64,000 bases of DNA, taken from assembly GCA_022769625.1 (NCBI GenBank), contig JALEJP010000019.1:62001-126000 (forward strand), read 5' to 3'. Positions within the stretch are counted from its first letter, which is position 1, and each line of letters starts with the position of its first letter. This DNA comes from Lachnospiraceae bacterium. GTDB lineage: Bacteria > Bacillota > Clostridia > Lachnospirales > Lachnospiraceae. A program made the translations under genes and the position numbers. This document shows, in pieces, positions 34,427-44,541 of the stretch. The notes below the pieces were generated by a model. It was not told the DNA's origin and made no database searches. It worked only from the letters and a program-made list of their open reading frames with translations.

Positions 34427-35602
34427 TCAGTCCCTGAAATAAAGATCTCTGGTATATACCTTATCCATAACATCTGCAATATCATCATTGCAGCGGTTAG
34501 CCAGAATAACATCGCTCACTTTCTTAAATTCCTCCAGATCACGGATTACACGTGAATGGAAAAAGGTCTCCTCTTTCAGGGTCGGCTCATAGACAACCAC
34601 TTCCACACCCTTTGCCTTGATGCGTTTCATCACACCCTGTATGGAGCTCTGGCGGAAATTGTCTGAATTGGCTTTCATGGTCAGCCGGTAGACCCCTACG
34701 ACTTTGGGATCCTGCTCCAGAACACGCTCGGCAATAAAATCTTTTCTGGTACGGTTTGCTTCCACAATGGCAGCCATAATATTATTTGGCACATCATGGT
34801 AGTTGGCAAGCAGCTGCTTTGTGTCTTTCGGCAGACAGTAACCGCCATAGCCAAAGGAAGGATTATTATAATGGTTGCCGATACGGGGATCCAGCCCGAC
34901 CCCTTCAATGATCTGTCTGCTGTCCAGTCCGCGCACTTCTGCATAAGTATCCAGCTCATTGAAGAAAGCCACACGCATGGCAAGATAAGTATTTGCAAAC
35001 AGCTTCACTGCTTCTGCTTCCGTCAGATTCGGGAACAGAACCGGAATGTTTTCCTTGATCGCACCTTCCTGCAGAAGCTGTGCAAAAACGTGCGCCTTTT
35101 CCTTTTCTCCATCCGGGGCACCCACAATAATCCTGGAGGGATACAGATTGTCGTAAAGTGCATGTCCCTCCCTCAGAAACTCCGGTGAAAAAATAATATT
35201 CTTCGTATTATATTTTTTACGGATACTTTCCGTGTAGCCCACCGGCACTGTCGATTTGATTACCATCGTGGCATCCGGATTCACTCTCTGCACGGTGTCA
35301 ATCACACTTTCAATGGAAGAAGTGTCAAAATAATTCATTTTCGGATCATAGTTGGTGGGGGTTGCAATGATGATAAACTCTGCATCCCGGTATGCTGCGT
35401 CCGCGTCTGTGGTTGCCGTCAGCATCAGATCATCTCTTTTTAAGAATTCTTCAATTTCCCTGTCCACGATCGGAGATTTACCTGCCCGTATCGTATCAAT
35501 CTTACTCTGGAGGATATCCACTGCCCACACATCATGGTGCTGCGAAAGCAAAAGAGCATTCGAAAGCCCCACATATCCTGTTCCTGCTACTGCTATTTTC
35601 AT
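34427..35602 (-). CDS. ugd: UDP-glucose 6-dehydrogenase-type nucleotide-sugar dehydrogenase
   Basis: 391 residues, the short bacterial form. Rossmann motif [10 protein letters not shown] at the N-terminus, STVPVGYT and [13 protein letters not shown] in the middle, and catalytic Cys256 in [10 protein letters not shown]. It oxidises UDP-glucose or a related UDP-hexose twice to the UDP-uronic acid used in capsule or exopolysaccharide. Many gut Firmicutes carry it next to surface-polymer genes. Here it lies upstream of the MBOAT operon, separated by a terminator. GAGGTG precedes the ATG. Confidence 0.93.
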   Translation of the reverse strand: MKIAVAGTGYVGLSNALLLSQHHDVWAVDILQSKIDTIRAGKSPIVDREIEEFLKRDDLMLTATTDADAAYRDAEFIIIATPTNYDPKMNYFDTSSIESVIDTVQRVNPDATMVIKSTVPVGYTESIRKKYNTKNIIFSPEFLREGHALYDNLYPSRIIVGAPDGEKEKAHVFAQLLQEGAIKENIPVLFPNLTEAEAVKLFANTYLAMRVAFFNELDTYAEVRGLDSRQIIEGVGLDPRIGNHYNNPSFGYGGYCLPKDTKQLLANYHDVPNNIMAAIVEANRTRKDFIAERVLEQDPKVVGVYRLTMKANSDNFRQSSIQGVMKRIKAKGVEVVVYEPTLKEETFFHSRVIRDLEEFKKVSDVILANRCNDDIADVMDKVYTRDLYFRD

Positions 35603-35664
35603 AGTACACCTCTTTCTTACAAAGGCAGCCTGACAAGCCGCCGAAACAAATGATTTTCCGTTTC

Positions 35665-36876
35665 TTACAGATTGGGGCGGATGACTTTGGGATTATAGCC
35701 ATGCTGTTTCAATGCGCCAACAATCCGTGCCTTATGCTCCGTGCCAAACGCTTCCAGAGTAATTTTCAGTTCCACAGCCGCATTGCGGTTTGTGCTGACA
35801 AACTGATTGTGGTCAAGCTTAATGACATTGCCCTGCTCGTTTGCAATAACCGTGGCAACACGCACCAGTTCTCCCGCTTTATCCGGCAGCAGAACAGAAA
35901 CAGTAAAGATACGGTCTCTCTGAATGAGGCCAAGCTGAACCACCGATGACATGGTGATGACATCCATATTTCCGCCGCTTAAGATTGAGACGATCTTTTT
36001 ATTCTTCACATCCATATGCTTCAGGGCAGCCACCGTAAGCAGCCCCGAGTTTTCCACGATCATTTTATGGTTTTCTACCATATCCAGAAATGCCACGATC
36101 AGTTCATCGTCTTCAATCGTGATAATATCATCCAGATTCTTCTGCAGATAAGGAAAGATATTTTTACCCGGTGTTTTTACCGCCGTGCCATCTGCAATGG
36201 TATTTACATTGGGAAGTGTTACCACTTCTCCCGCCTCCAGAGAAGCTTTCATGCAGGCTGCCCCTGCCGGTTCCACACCAATCACCCGGATATTGGGATT
36301 GAGCATTTTGGCCAGTGTGGAAACGCCTGTGGCAAGTCCGCCTCCGCCTACCGGAACCAGAATATAATCCACCAGAGGAAGCTCTTTTACAATCTCCATG
36401 GCAATGGTTCCCTGCCCGGTAGCCACTGCCAGGTCATCGAACGGATGGATAAACGTATAGCCCTCTTTCTCTGCCAGCTCCAGTGCATAAGCACATGCTT
36501 CATCGTACACATCTCCATACAGCACAACCTCAGCTCCATAGCCTTTTGTACGGTTCACCTTGATAAGAGGCGTGGTAGTCGGCATAACGATGACGGCCTT
36601 TACTCCAAACGCCTTTGCCGCATAGGCAACACCCTGCGCATGGTTTCCGGCAGATGCCGTGATCAGCCCGCGTTCTCTCTCCTCCTGGCTCAACGTGCTG
36701 ATTTTATAGTAAGCACCGCGTACCTTGTAGGCACCGGTCGTCTGCATATTCTCCGGTTTCAGATATACCTTGTTCTCTGTCTGCTCGCTGAAATACTTAC
36801 TGTATACCAGCTTCGTCTCCTGTGTGGCCTGTTTTACAATCTCCGAGGCCTCCTCAAATCTTTCCAGTGTAAGCAT
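35665..36876 (-). CDS. ilvA: Threonine ammonia-lyase with C-terminal ACT domain
   Basis: 403 residues. PLP-dependent fold type II: the Lys is in the motif TGAYKVRGA near residue 50, and the Gly loop is [12 protein letters not shown] regulatory ACT domain (about 325-400) starts [17 protein letters not shown]. It converts threonine to 2-oxobutanoate and ammonia, leading to isoleucine or propionate. The form is the short TdcB-ACT type. Its ATG is four bases after the ftsY stop, within the smc-ftsY transcript. Confidence 0.92.
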   Translation of the reverse strand: MLTLERFEEASEIVKQATQETKLVYSKYFSEQTENKVYLKPENMQTTGAYKVRGAYYKISTLSQEERERGLITASAGNHAQGVAYAAKAFGVKAVIVMPTTTPLIKVNRTKGYGAEVVLYGDVYDEACAYALELAEKEGYTFIHPFDDLAVATGQGTIAMEIVKELPLVDYILVPVGGGGLATGVSTLAKMLNPNIRVIGVEPAGAACMKASLEAGEVVTLPNVNTIADGTAVKTPGKNIFPYLQKNLDDIITIEDDELIVAFLDMVENHKMIVENSGLLTVAALKHMDVKNKKIVSILSGGNMDVITMSSVVQLGLIQRDRIFTVSVLLPDKAGELVRVATVIANEQGNVIKLDHNQFVSTNRNAAVELKITLEAFGTEHKARIVGALKQHGYNPKVIRPNL

Positions 36877-36880
36877 AATT

Positions 36881-37825
36881 TCACTCCTCTTTTTCCTCTG
36901 TCTTTACATCAAACAATGCATTTACAAACTCATCTGCGTCAAATTTCTGCAGATCGTCAATACTCTCACCGACGCCGATATATTTTACCGGAATGCCCAG
37001 TTCGGAATGAATGGCAACTGCAATGCCTCCCTTGGCCGTGCCGTCCAGCTTTGTCAGAATAATACCTGTAATATCGGCAATTTCCGAGAACTGTCTCGCC
37101 TGGGCCAATGCATTCTGACCGGTTGTACCATCCAGAACCACAAGCGTCTCACGATATGCCTCTGGATATTCCCGGTCAATAACACGATTGATCTTTCCAA
37201 GCTCCGCCATCAGGTTCTTTTTATTGTGAAGACGTCCTGCCGTATCACACAGAAGAACATCCGCATGACGCGCTCTGGATGCCTGGATCGCATCATAGAC
37301 CACTGCTGCCGGATCCGACCCTTCCTGCCCGGATATTATATCAACTCCGGCTCTGTGTGCCCACTCGGTCAGCTGTTCTCCTGCCGCTGCACGGAACGTA
37401 TCAGCCGCCGCAAGAACAACCTTTTTCCCCTGGTCCTTCAGTTTTCCCGCCAGCTTACCGACACTTGTCGTCTTTCCCACTCCATTGACACCGATCACAA
37501 GAACCACCGACTGGCGGTTCTCAAACTCATAGGCCGTCTCTCCCACATTCATCTGATCTTTGATGCTGTCAATCAAAAGCTGCTTGCAGGCAGAAGGCTC
37601 CTTAATGTGCTGTTCTTTTACTTTTGCCTTTAAATCTTCGATAATGGCCGTGGTTGCATTGATCCCAAGGTCTCCCATAATCAGTATTTCCTCAATTTCC
37701 TCGTAAAAATCCTCGTCAATTGACGAAAAACCGTTAAAAATTGCATCAATCCCTGATACGATATTGTTTCTGGTTTTGGTAAGTCCCTCCACCAGTCGTT
37801 TAAAAAATCCTTTCTTTTCTCCCAT
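36881..37825 (-). CDS. ftsY: Signal recognition particle receptor FtsY
   Basis: 314 residues, NG domain only, with no long acidic A domain, as in many Firmicutes. GTPase motifs GVNGVGKTTS, DTAGRLHNK and TKLDGTAKGG are intact. It docks ribosome-SRP complexes at the membrane, partnering Ffh (25.6 kb). It lies 13 bases after smc, the standard rnc-smc-ftsY order. The first residues (MGEKKGFFKRL) form the amphipathic membrane-targeting helix. Confidence 0.97.
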   Translation of the reverse strand: MGEKKGFFKRLVEGLTKTRNNIVSGIDAIFNGFSSIDEDFYEEIEEILIMGDLGINATTAIIEDLKAKVKEQHIKEPSACKQLLIDSIKDQMNVGETAYEFENRQSVVLVIGVNGVGKTTSVGKLAGKLKDQGKKVVLAAADTFRAAAGEQLTEWAHRAGVDIISGQEGSDPAAVVYDAIQASRARHADVLLCDTAGRLHNKKNLMAELGKINRVIDREYPEAYRETLVVLDGTTGQNALAQARQFSEIADITGIILTKLDGTAKGGIAVAIHSELGIPVKYIGVGESIDDLQKFDADEFVNALFDVKTEEKEE

Positions 37826-37838
37826 TCTTTTTCCTTTC

Positions 37839-40800
37839 CTACTGATCCAGATCGTCTTCGATCAGATTTACGGATACCAGAGCAGAGACTCCTTTTTCCT
37901 GCATGGTAATACCATAAAGACGATCCGCCGCTGCCATGGTGCCACGTCTATGAGTTATAATAATGAACTGTGTATTTTTTGTCAACTTGTGCAGATATTT
38001 TGCATACCTCGCCACATTGGCCTCATCCAGTGCTGCTTCGATCTCATCCAGCAGACAGAATGGAGACGGTTTCAGATGCTGGATCGCAAACAGAAGCGCA
38101 ATAGCCGTCAGAGCCTTTTCTCCTCCTGAAAGCTGCATCATATTCTGCAATTTTTTTCCCGGAGGCTGAGAGATGATTCGGATTCCCGCTTCCAGAATAT
38201 CCTCATCCTCCACAAGCTCAAGCGTTCCCTTTCCTCCGCCGAACAATTCTTTAAACGCTTTATCAAACTCGCTTTGAATTTTGACAAAGCTTTCTTTAAA
38301 CTGTTTTCTCATTCCTTCATCCAGCTCTGTGATGATTTCCAGGAGAGCCTGCTCTGCTTTTACCAGATCATCCTGCTGTCCGGAAAGAAACGCATGGCGC
38401 TGTGACATCTCCTTGTAATCTTCAATGGCATTGACATTGACATTACCCAGTCCTTTGATCTCCGTTTTCAGATCCAGGATATGCTTTTTCACCGTCTGGA
38501 AATCTCCAAGATCCTCACTTTTCCATCCGGATGCCTCAGACGGAGCAATCTGATACTCATCCCAGAGATAATTGATCTGAGTGTCCTTTCTCTCCAGCAG
38601 CTTTTCTTTCTGCGCATTCAGGCGGAAATTCTCTTTATCCAGAGCTGCCATTTTTTCAGACAGTTCCTCCCGCTGCCGGAAAAACTGTTTCTGCCGGCTG
38701 CCTTTTTCCTCCTTCTGTGCCTGAAGAAAAGTGAGTCTTTCTTTCGTATGCTGCTCACTTGCCTCCGACTCATCAATCTGGTTTTGTATGCTATGTATCC
38801 TCTCATCCTTTTCTGAAGCTTCCTGTTCACTGTCCCTGCCTTTTTCCAGAACAGAAGAAAGCTCTTCCTTAAGACCCTGAATTTCTCCGCTGATACGTTT
38901 TAAATTTTGTTTTGCAAATTCTTCCTTCTGCTTTGCATTGGCGAGTTCCAGATGCAGTGCCTCTGCCCTGGCACTCTGTGCCTCCTGGGCAGCCCGTTCC
39001 GATTCCTGTTCTTTTTGCCACTGTTCAATCTGATTCTGCGTTTCGTGCTCAATCCGCTCCGATTCCAGAAGTGCTTCCCGAATCCTGGATTTTTCTTCTT
39101 CCAGCTGATTTACCTGCGCATCCATATCGGCAGACTCGGCTTTCAGTCGGACAAGCTCGCCCCTTGACTCATTTCTTTTATCCTCCAGCTGCTGAATCTC
39201 CATACGCGCCGTATTCTGTTTGATATAACAGGACTGAAGCTTTTCGTTGAGTTCGACAATTCGCTGACGGAGCACATTTCTTTTCTGTCTGTTCTCATCA
39301 ATGGAAACCTGCATCTCATCCAGTTCTCTTTTCAGCATCTGAATACTCTTTCGCAGCTCTTCCATTTCCCGTCTGCGACCCAGAAGATTGCTGCTGTTCT
39401 TAAATGCGCCACCTGTCATGGAACCGCCGGGACTGAAAGACTCTCCCTCCAGAGTCACAATTCTAAGAGAATAATGGTATTTTTTTGCCACTGCAATGGC
39501 GTGGTCGATATGATCTGCCACCAGCGTCCTTCCAAGCAGATACTCCGTAAGCCCCCGGTATTTCTCCTCCGTATGCACAAGCGAACTGGCAACTCCGATA
39601 ATTCCTTTCTCCCCAAGCGCCGCCTCATTCTGGAAACTGCTTTTTCGGCTGACTGCGGTAAGGGGAAGAAAGGTTGCCCGACCAAATCTGTTTTTCTTCA
39701 GAAAAGTGATCATGCGCTTTGCCGTATCTTCATTGTCGGTGACAATATTCTGAATGCTGCCCCCAAGTGCTGTCTCGATGGCTGTCTCATAAGATTTTTC
39801 CACTTTAATCAGATCAGCTACAACGCCCAAAATACCAGGTTCTCTCACACGCTGCTCCATCACTTTGCGAATGCTGTTCCCATAACCGTCATAGCGCTCT
39901 GTAATATTAATCAATGTCTCAAGTCTGGAGGCTTCTCTGTGGTACGCGGACTGTCCCTGCTCCATCTGGCTGTTCTGTCTGGTCAGTGTTTCCTGAATCT
40001 CGTTCACCTGTTCACCATATTTTCCGCTCTGTTCCAACAGATTCTCAATTTCCGCAGATACCTCGTCAAACACCTGTCTGCAATGCTGCAGGCTTTCTCC
40101 CTGTTCTGCATCCTCACTCCCCAGACGCAGAAGCTTGTTTGTAACCTCTGCCTTCCGGATCTGCATCTGCTCCTGCATGGCATCATAACGCTGAATTTTT
40201 CCTTTTACGGATGCTCTCTGATTTAAAAGTCCGATGATGGAATTCTTCCCTTCCTCAATCTGACGCTCCAGATGGGATAAAGCCGCTGCAGTGGCATCCG
40301 ACTCATACCTGGAATCCTCTTCTGCCTCCTGTGCCTTTTCAAGCTGTACCTCAAGCTCCTGCAAGGTACGGGTCTCATGTTCCTTCTGCGTTTCTTTTTC
40401 AGCAATCTCCCGCAGGATCGCATCCTTACGTTCCCGCATATGGCTTTCGTTGAGCCGCGCCGTTTTAATCTGTTCCTTTAAGACCTCAATCTGACCGGAG
40501 AGCTGCTGACGAACCAGACGGCTTCGGTTTGACTTCTCACGAATTTCCTCAATCGCCGCTTCCAGCTCTTCCATCTCATTTTCTGCTTTTTCATATTCTG
40601 TGCGGGTATTCTCATATTCCTTTTTTACATCGTGCAGATGATTCCCCGCAATATCCAGATTCTTCTCTGCCTCCAAAAGCTGTGTACTCAGGCGCTCCAT
40701 GTCTATCAGGAACATATTAATCTCGTACTTTTTCAGTTCTTCCTTTTTCTGGAGATAAATCCTGGCCTGCTCTGCCTGACGCTCCAGAGGAGCCAACTGT

Positions 40801-41399
40801 CTGGTCAGTTCCGAGAGAATATCATTGACACGCACCAGATTCTGGCGTTCATCCTCCAGCTTCTTCTGTGCCGCAGATTTTCGCCGTTTAAACTTAACGA
40901 TACCTGCCGCCTCATCAAACAGTTCTCTGCGTTCTTCCGGCTTACCGCTCAGTATTTTGTCAATCTGCCCCTGTCCGATAATCGAATAACCTTCCTTTCC
41001 AATACCCGTATCGTAAAAGAGTTCATTGATATCCTTCAGTCGGCATGCAGTCCCGTTCAGCAGATATTCACTTTCTCCGGAACGATAAACCCGCCTTGTA
41101 ACAGTAACCTCCTGGTAATCAATTGGAAGCTGATGATCCGCATTATCCAGTGTAATGGCAACCGATGCATAGCCAAGAGGCTTACGGTTCTCGGTTCCTG
41201 CAAAAATGACATCCTGCATGTTTGCTCCACGAAGCTGCTTTGCGCTCTGCTCTCCAAGCACCCACCGCACCGCATCGCCCACATTACTCTTTCCGCTGCC
41301 ATTTGGTCCCACGATTCCGGTAATGCCGTTATGAAACTTAAAATATATTTTGTTCGCAAACGACTTGAACCCCTGTATCTCAAGACTTTTTAAATACAT
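37839..41399 (-). CDS. smc: Chromosome segregation protein SMC
   Basis: 1186 residues. N-terminal Walker A GPNGSGKSNV near residue 32, two long coiled coils (about 170-500 and 660-1020), a hinge around 510-650 (ETALGGSIQNIVT and GRATFLPL), and a C-terminal signature LSGGEKALTA with Walker B FCLLDEIEAALD. It forms the condensin ring with ScpA/ScpB. Its start is three bases after the rnc stop. Length and motifs are complete. Confidence 0.98.
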   Translation of the reverse strand: MYLKSLEIQGFKSFANKIYFKFHNGITGIVGPNGSGKSNVGDAVRWVLGEQSAKQLRGANMQDVIFAGTENRKPLGYASVAITLDNADHQLPIDYQEVTVTRRVYRSGESEYLLNGTACRLKDINELFYDTGIGKEGYSIIGQGQIDKILSGKPEERRELFDEAAGIVKFKRRKSAAQKKLEDERQNLVRVNDILSELTRQLAPLERQAEQARIYLQKKEELKKYEINMFLIDMERLSTQLLEAEKNLDIAGNHLHDVKKEYENTRTEYEKAENEMEELEAAIEEIREKSNRSRLVRQQLSGQIEVLKEQIKTARLNESHMRERKDAILREIAEKETQKEHETRTLQELEVQLEKAQEAEEDSRYESDATAAALSHLERQIEEGKNSIIGLLNQRASVKGKIQRYDAMQEQMQIRKAEVTNKLLRLGSEDAEQGESLQHCRQVFDEVSAEIENLLEQSGKYGEQVNEIQETLTRQNSQMEQGQSAYHREASRLETLINITERYDGYGNSIRKVMEQRVREPGILGVVADLIKVEKSYETAIETALGGSIQNIVTDNEDTAKRMITFLKKNRFGRATFLPLTAVSRKSSFQNEAALGEKGIIGVASSLVHTEEKYRGLTEYLLGRTLVADHIDHAIAVAKKYHYSLRIVTLEGESFSPGGSMTGGAFKNSSNLLGRRREMEELRKSIQMLKRELDEMQVSIDENRQKRNVLRQRIVELNEKLQSCYIKQNTARMEIQQLEDKRNESRGELVRLKAESADMDAQVNQLEEEKSRIREALLESERIEHETQNQIEQWQKEQESERAAQEAQSARAEALHLELANAKQKEEFAKQNLKRISGEIQGLKEELSSVLEKGRDSEQEASEKDERIHSIQNQIDESEASEQHTKERLTFLQAQKEEKGSRQKQFFRQREELSEKMAALDKENFRLNAQKEKLLERKDTQINYLWDEYQIAPSEASGWKSEDLGDFQTVKKHILDLKTEIKGLGNVNVNAIEDYKEMSQRHAFLSGQQDDLVKAEQALLEIITELDEGMRKQFKESFVKIQSEFDKAFKELFGGGKGTLELVEDEDILEAGIRIISQPPGKKLQNMMQLSGGEKALTAIALLFAIQHLKPSPFCLLDEIEAALDEANVARYAKYLHKLTKNTQFIIITHRRGTMAAADRLYGITMQEKGVSALVSVNLIEDDLDQ

Positions 41400-41402
41400 G
41401 CT

Positions 41403-42101
41403 TCAGACATTTCCTTTCAGTTTGATAATGGCGCGATAAGCCGCCTCCTGCTCTGCAGCCTTTTTCGTCCTTCCGGTTCCCTGTCCCAGAATTCTGTCCC
41501 CCACAACAAGGTCTACCACAAATTTTTTATCATGATCCGGTCCATTCTCACCGGTGAGCACATACTCGATCTCACTGCCTTTATAGTCACTCTGCACAAT
41601 TTCCTGCAGAATAGTCTTGCTATCATAAAAGAGTTTTTTATGCTCAATATCCTTCAATATAAAACGACATACAAACTCCTTTGCACTAGCAAAACCACCA
41701 TCCAGATAGATGGCACCTATCACACTCTCCATGGCATCAGACACGATAGAATCCCTGTTTCTGCCTCCTGTCCGCTCCTCTCCCTTTCCAAGAAGCAGGT
41801 AACTTCCAAGATCAATCTCATGAGTGCACAGAGCAAGTGTCGGCTCACATACAATACTGGCACGCAGTTTCGTCATTTCCCCTTCTGCCATTTCCGGATA
41901 ATTATGGAACAAAAACTCACTGCTTATAATTTCCAGCACTGCATCACCTAAAAACTCCAGACGTTCATTGTCTTTCAGTCCTTCGTGCTTATGCTCATTT
42001 GCATAGGAGCTGTGTGTCAGTGCCTGACGAAACAATGCCTTATTGCGAAAGGTGTAACCAATTTTCTTTTCCAGCTCCTTCAGATCTTTCATTTGTTTCA
42101 T
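41403..42101 (-). CDS. rnc: Ribonuclease III
   Basis: 232 residues. The catalytic signature NERLEFLGDAVLE is near residue 43, and a double-stranded RNA-binding domain forms the C-terminus (about 155-230, ending AEQEAAYRAIIKLKG). It processes rRNA precursors and double-stranded RNA. The ATG at 42101 has GGAGG five bases upstream; the frame opens at 42113. A hairpin (42127-42151) lies between acpP and this gene and could be a processing site, possibly for RNase III itself. Confidence 0.97.
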   Translation of the reverse strand: MKQMKDLKELEKKIGYTFRNKALFRQALTHSSYANEHKHEGLKDNERLEFLGDAVLEIISSEFLFHNYPEMAEGEMTKLRASIVCEPTLALCTHEIDLGSYLLLGKGEERTGGRNRDSIVSDAMESVIGAIYLDGGFASAKEFVCRFILKDIEHKKLFYDSKTILQEIVQSDYKGSEIEYVLTGENGPDHDKKFVVDLVVGDRILGQGTGRTKKAAEQEAAYRAIIKLKGNV

Positions 42102-42126
42102 GCAATCCTCCATGCATACAGATTCA

Positions 42127-42151
42127 GAGGGTGCTGCGCTGCAACACCCTC
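42127..42151 (-). other. Hairpin between acpP and rnc
   Basis: An 11-bp stem GAGGGTGTTGC/GCAGCACCCTC with one G-U pair and a three-base loop, without a T-run. It may terminate partially or be an RNA processing site that keeps acpP mRNA in excess of rnc mRNA. Confidence 0.55.
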
Positions 42152-42168
42152 CACACTGCTTTCCTGAT

Positions 42169-42399
42169 TTAATTTAATGCATTTTTAATAGCTTCTACCG
42201 CATCACCAACGGAAACGATTTTTTCAGCCTCTTCATTTGGAATCTCGATATCAAATTCTTCCTCGATTCCCATAATAATCTGAAAAACATCCAGGGAATC
42301 CGCACCAAGTTCATCTACAAAAGTAGTATCCATTGTGATCTCATCAACATCAACATTTAATACTTCGGCAATAATTTTCGATAACTTTTCAAATTCCAT
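42169..42399 (-). CDS. acpP: Acyl carrier protein
   Basis: 76 residues, acidic. The phosphopantetheine attachment Ser is in [21 protein letters not shown]. It carries acyl chains in fatty acid synthesis and donates them to PlsX, whose gene lies 21 bases upstream. The order plsX-acpP-rnc-smc is conserved in Firmicutes. Confidence 0.97.
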   Translation of the reverse strand: MEFEKLSKIIAEVLNVDVDEITMDTTFVDELGADSLDVFQIIMGIEEEFDIEIPNEEAEKIVSVGDAVEAIKNALN

Positions 42400-42420
42400 A
42401 ATAAACGTCCTCTCTTATCC

Positions 42421-43437
42421 TTACTTGTTTTCTTTCATAATGATATTTTCTCTGATTTTCTGATTTATCTGCTGCTGTGTAAACTCAACACACTGAATAA
42501 TTGAGTTTTTCACTTCTACCGCTTTCGAACTGCCATGTGTCTTAACAACAAGGCCGTTCAATCCCAGCAGCGGCGCACCACCGTATTCACTGGCATCAAA
42601 AGATTTTAATGTCTTTTTCAAAGCAGGTTTCACCAGCAAAGCCCCGATTTTAGAACGCAGACTTGTCATCATGCCCTGTTTCACCTTGGCAATCAGAGTA
42701 GCACCCACTCCTTCGTAAAGCTTAAGGATCACATTCCCCACAAATGCCTCACAGACAACCACATCACAGACTCCCTGCGGAATATCCCGTGCCTCCACAC
42801 TGCCAATAAAATTAATGTCATCACAAGCCTTAAGCAATGGAAATGTTTCCTTGACAAGAGCATTGCCCTTTTCTTCTTCAGCGCCAATATTCACAATACC
42901 GACTCTGGGATTTTTAACTCCCACCACATTCTCCATGTAAATGGATCCCATCTTTGCAAACTGCACCAGATGAGATGGTCTGGCATCTACATTCGCGCCA
43001 CAGTCAATCAGAAGTGTAACACCATCCTTTGTAGGAATCAAAGGTGCCAGAGGAGGTCTCTCGATTCCTTTTATCCTTCCCACAAGCACCTGACCTCCGA
43101 CGAGTACTGCGCCTGTACTGCCGGCCGATACAAATGCATCTGCCTCCTTCTGCTTAACCATATTCATACCTTTTACGATCGATGAATCTTTTTTTCTGCG
43201 AATGGCCATGACAGGCGGTTCTGCAGTTTCAATCACTTCTTCGGCATGAACAATCTCCAATCTGTCCTTTGGGAAGGTATATTTTGAAAGCTCCTTTTCA
43301 ATTACAGGCTTTCTGCCGGTCAGATAAACAAAAATATCCTCCCTTGCATTCAGCGCCTCAACTGCGCCTTTTACAATTTCTCCAGGTGCGTTGTCTCCGC
43401 CCATGGCATCCACAACCACCTTAACTATATCCTGCAT
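42421..43437 (-). CDS. plsX: Phosphate acyltransferase PlsX
   Basis: 338 residues from the ATG after AGGAGG (MQDIVKVVVDAMGGDNAPGE). The VDAMGGDNAP start and the GFVGN-like CEAFVGNVILK motif are diagnostic. It converts acyl-ACP to acyl-phosphate, the donor for PlsY (6.5 kb). A good promoter lies 30 bases upstream. Confidence 0.96.
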   Translation of the reverse strand: MQDIVKVVVDAMGGDNAPGEIVKGAVEALNAREDIFVYLTGRKPVIEKELSKYTFPKDRLEIVHAEEVIETAEPPVMAIRRKKDSSIVKGMNMVKQKEADAFVSAGSTGAVLVGGQVLVGRIKGIERPPLAPLIPTKDGVTLLIDCGANVDARPSHLVQFAKMGSIYMENVVGVKNPRVGIVNIGAEEEKGNALVKETFPLLKACDDINFIGSVEARDIPQGVCDVVVCEAFVGNVILKLYEGVGATLIAKVKQGMMTSLRSKIGALLVKPALKKTLKSFDASEYGGAPLLGLNGLVVKTHGSSKAVEVKNSIIQCVEFTQQQINQKIRENIIMKENK

Positions 43438-43462
43438 ATCTATTCCTCCTGTTGCTATTCCT

Positions 43463-43491
43463 AATATACTAGAGTGCGATATAAAAATCAA
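43463..43491 (-). promoter_or_regulatory. Promoter of plsX-acpP-rnc-smc-ftsY
   Basis: Minus-strand TTGATT, a 17-base spacer and TATATT, 25 bases upstream of the plsX ATG. No FapR-type operator was recognised. Confidence 0.7.
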
Positions 43492-43581
43492 TATAAAATT
43501 TTGCAGCAAAAGAGAGAAATATAGGAGTCATGTGACGAAATCTGTGTATACAATCTCACATAATATGTCTGTCAAACAATG

Positions 43582-43614
43582 AAAAAGACTTTCCGGAGAG
43601 TAACTCGGAAAGCC
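43582..43614 (-). terminator. Terminator after rpmF
   Basis: Minus-strand stem CTTTCCG/CGGAAAG with a ten-base loop and a TCTTTTTC tail, 12 bases after the rpmF stop. Confidence 0.8.
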
Positions 43615-43625
43615 TCATGTGATAA

Positions 43626-43808
43626 TCAATCATTCACTGCAATGATCTCTTTTTTGTTGTATGTTCCGCAGTTCTTGCAGACTCTGTGAGACATCATCAG
43701 CTCACCGCATTTGCTGCATTTTACCAGATTTGGTGCAGTCATTTTCCAGTTTGCTCTTCTCTTGTCTCTTCTTCCTTTGGAAGATTTATTCTTTGGACAG
43801 ATTGACAT
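43626..43808 (-). CDS. rpmF: 50S ribosomal protein L32, zinc form
   Basis: 60 residues. The C+ form is present: CSKCGELMMSHRVCKNCG has four Cys for zinc. It follows the DUF177 gene by three bases, the usual pairing. A terminator ends the two-gene unit before plsX. Confidence 0.97.
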   Translation of the reverse strand: MSICPKNKSSKGRRDKRRANWKMTAPNLVKCSKCGELMMSHRVCKNCGTYNKKEIIAVND

Positions 43809-43811
43809 GGT

Positions 43812-44339
43812 TTACACCTCCTTAAATTTGTTGAAGATATCACGGATCTGTGCCATTCTGGGATCGAAATCTGTATGATCACAGTCGCAGGTCCCATGAT
43901 TCAGATTCTTACCGCAAATACTGCAGATTCCTTTACAGTCCTCTTTACACAGTACACGAAGCGGCCAGTTCACCAGAATCTCGCTGTAGACCAGCTCATC
44001 CACATCCAGGTCATATCCATGTATATACGCACATTCATCCAGCGCTTCCTTACGCTCCTCCTCCGTCAGATTCATATCGACTTCACGCTCAAAATCGAGT
44101 ACAAACGGAACGGGAACATCGGTAAGGCAGCGTCCGCAGGGAATCCGGACCGTTAACTCAGCCTTTCCCTGTATCAGCAGATTCCGCCTGCCCTTGTTTG
44201 TAAGAACCAGGGAAACCGGAGTCTGACGGGTAATCGGATACCTGCCAAGCTTTGTAGAAAATGTATCCAGACCAAGCTCCACGTCGCAGCGCAGAATCTT
44301 ACCATCATCCTTCAAAACATCATTTAAAGCAATTTGCAT
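43812..44339 (-). CDS. DUF177 (YceD-family) protein
   Basis: 175 residues. The family C-terminus with Cys pairs is clear (CKEDCKGICSICGKNLNHGTCDC) and resembles a zinc ribbon. The family is nearly always upstream of rpmF and is linked to 23S rRNA or large-subunit maturation, but the exact reaction is not proven. AGGAGG precedes the ATG, and a consensus promoter lies 25 bases upstream. Confidence 0.92.
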   Translation of the reverse strand: MQIALNDVLKDDGKILRCDVELGLDTFSTKLGRYPITRQTPVSLVLTNKGRRNLLIQGKAELTVRIPCGRCLTDVPVPFVLDFEREVDMNLTEEERKEALDECAYIHGYDLDVDELVYSEILVNWPLRVLCKEDCKGICSICGKNLNHGTCDCDHTDFDPRMAQIRDIFNKFKEV

Positions 44340-44365
44340 AATATCCTCCTATCCACACCTAAATC

Positions 44366-44394
44366 ATTATACATATCGGTGTATCGTTTGTCAA
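44366..44394 (-). promoter_or_regulatory. Consensus promoter of DUF177-rpmF
   Basis: Minus-strand TTGACA, a 17-base spacer and TATAAT: a full match to the sigma-A consensus at both boxes. Confidence 0.93.
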
Positions 44395-44489
44395 CCTGTT
44401 TTTCATGTAAATCTTACAATTTCCCGGCACTTTAGAAATCTGAAACAGCCATAATACTCTTTTCCGGCATTCTTTATTTTTAAAAACAG

Positions 44490-44532
44490 AAAACTGCTGC
44501 AAAAGCTTCTGATCCACTTTGCAGCAGTTTTT
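44490..44532 (-). terminator. Terminator after ackA
   Basis: Stem AAACTGCTGCAAA/TTTGCAGCAGTTT (13 bp) with a 15-base loop, A-run before and T-run after on both strands. Confidence 0.9.
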
Positions 44533-44541
44533 ATCATCTGT

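Noticed and set aside
36016..37062. 348-codon open frame on plus
   Set aside because: It lies opposite ilvA and ftsY, which carry full family motifs; no motif or start signal supports it.
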